DNA of 64,000 nt, taken from the NCBI RefSeq assembly GCF_018736085.1, contig NZ_CP076134.1, positions 558,001-622,000 on the forward strand, read 5' to 3'. A program made the position numbers and the translations under genes. Below are positions 63,530 to 64,000 of this stretch, one piece after another; the stretch's first letter is position 1, and each line of letters starts with the position of its first letter. The notes under the pieces are model-generated. The model was not told where the DNA came from and made no database searches. It was given only the letters and a program-made list of their open reading frames with translations. Origin of the DNA: Bradyrhizobium sediminis. Lineage in GTDB: Bacteria > Pseudomonadota > Alphaproteobacteria > Rhizobiales > Xanthobacteraceae.

Positions 63530-63850
63530 TCAGGCTGGCTCGTTGGTTGTTTGGGGTTTCAGAGGTTTCTTCCGGATGAGCTTCCGCTCCAGGAATTCGA
63601 CACCGATCTGGTCGCCGGCGACCCGCACCAGTTTGCAGCGGCGGAACGCGCTGCCCGTGGACGAAAGCAGCAGGAAAAATTCCTTGAGGTCCAATCCCTC
63701 GATGGACCCATCGATGCACAGGCGCGCGCCGGTCTGTGAAACGTCGATCATCACGCAGTCTCGCCGCCAGGTGCCGTCAATTCCCATGACATAAACATGG
63801 ATGCCGCGTTCGAAATTGACGCGCTCGCTCTTTCTGTCTCCAAAAGCCAT
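63530..63850 (-). CDS. PilZ domain protein
   Basis: The 106-residue protein starts MAFGDRKSERVNFERGIHVY. It has a PilZ-like layout: an N-terminal arginine-containing RKSERVNFERG (compare the RxxxR motif), VMIDVSQTGARLCIDG (compare the D/NxSxxG motif), and a beta-barrel end with VRVAGDQIGVEFLER. Both motifs needed for c-di-GMP binding appear present in variant form. It probably senses the second messenger whose breakdown enzyme is encoded downstream. A TTG two codons earlier is an alternative start. The region 63851-64000 upstream holds no recognisable gene and should carry the promoter. Confidence 0.8.
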   Translation of the reverse strand: MAFGDRKSERVNFERGIHVYVMGIDGTWRRDCVMIDVSQTGARLCIDGSIEGLDLKEFFLLLSSTGSAFRRCKLVRVAGDQIGVEFLERKLIRKKPLKPQTTNEPA

Positions 63851-64000
63851 CTGCAAAATCCGATCGATAAAATATCCTCGTCAGGCGCTCCTCGCATTTA
63901 CTTCGCAGAGCTGCGAAAAATCGCCGCAGTCGCGGGGCGTTTGATTTCGACGGCTTCGCGAAATCAATCTTGTGCTCTTCGTATCCTGCCTTCTGGTCTC

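Overview
The window looks like chromosome from an alphaproteobacterium of the Bradyrhizobium/Rhodopseudomonas group (Nitrobacteraceae). The reasons are very high GC, many acyl-CoA ligases and dehydrogenases, and abundant REP-like palindromic repeats between genes. This taxonomic call is inference from content; no 16S or marker gene lies here. No tRNA, rRNA, CRISPR array or replication origin was recognised.

Layout. 0-4.5 kb: the start of a c-type cytochrome gene (minus, cut by the window edge) and a plus-strand 5'-methylthioadenosine salvage operon, mtnP - mtnA - a fused class II aldolase/short-chain dehydrogenase. 4.5-13.5 kb: HAD hydrolase, hotdog/MaoC-like protein, secreted trypsin-like protease, flavin monooxygenase, acyl-CoA ligase and two acyl-CoA dehydrogenases. 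13.5-28.5 kb: a block in which nearly every gene is broken by frameshifts although its family is still readable: PHB depolymerase-like esterase, hydrolase-LuxR fusion, EamA exporter, MddA/NnrU-like membrane methyltransferase, acyl-CoA ligase, iron alcohol dehydrogenase, MAPEG protein, an ABC ATPase/permease/AttH operon, an MFS transporter and an amidohydrolase. Genes on both sides of the block are intact, so dense indel errors in this stretch are the simplest explanation.

29.7-36 kb: an MFS transporter, several small hypothetical genes and a 334-residue conserved protein whose ribosome-binding site is buried in a hairpin. 33.7-39.1 kb: vitamin B12 uptake, with a TonB-dependent receptor behind a cobalamin riboswitch (minus) and the divergent btuC-btuD-btuF operon (plus). 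39.2-43.5 kb: a minus-strand sulfur operon, soxB - two DsrE-like proteins - a GlcG/HbpS-like protein - a persulfide-dioxygenase/rhodanese fusion, without the other sox genes.

43.8-53.4 kb: acyl-CoA dehydrogenase, GST, AraC regulator, a beta-keto acid cleavage enzyme, acyl-CoA ligase and the two subunits of a biotin-dependent acyl-CoA carboxylase, probably carboxylic acid catabolism. 53.4-62.1 kb: a five-gene peptide/nickel-type ABC importer operon (minus) framed by two insertion sequences. An IS110-family (IS1111-like) element sits between the arms of a REP-like palindrome, and a 1,538-bp DDE element flanked by a 17-bp target duplication lies about 90 bp upstream of the binding-protein start codon. 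62.2-64 kb: a c-di-GMP signalling set, PilZ - 55-residue protein - HD-GYP (minus).

Themes that tie genes together are organic and inorganic sulfur handling (MTA salvage, MddA-like, SoxB/DsrE/PDO), acyl-CoA metabolism and B12 import.
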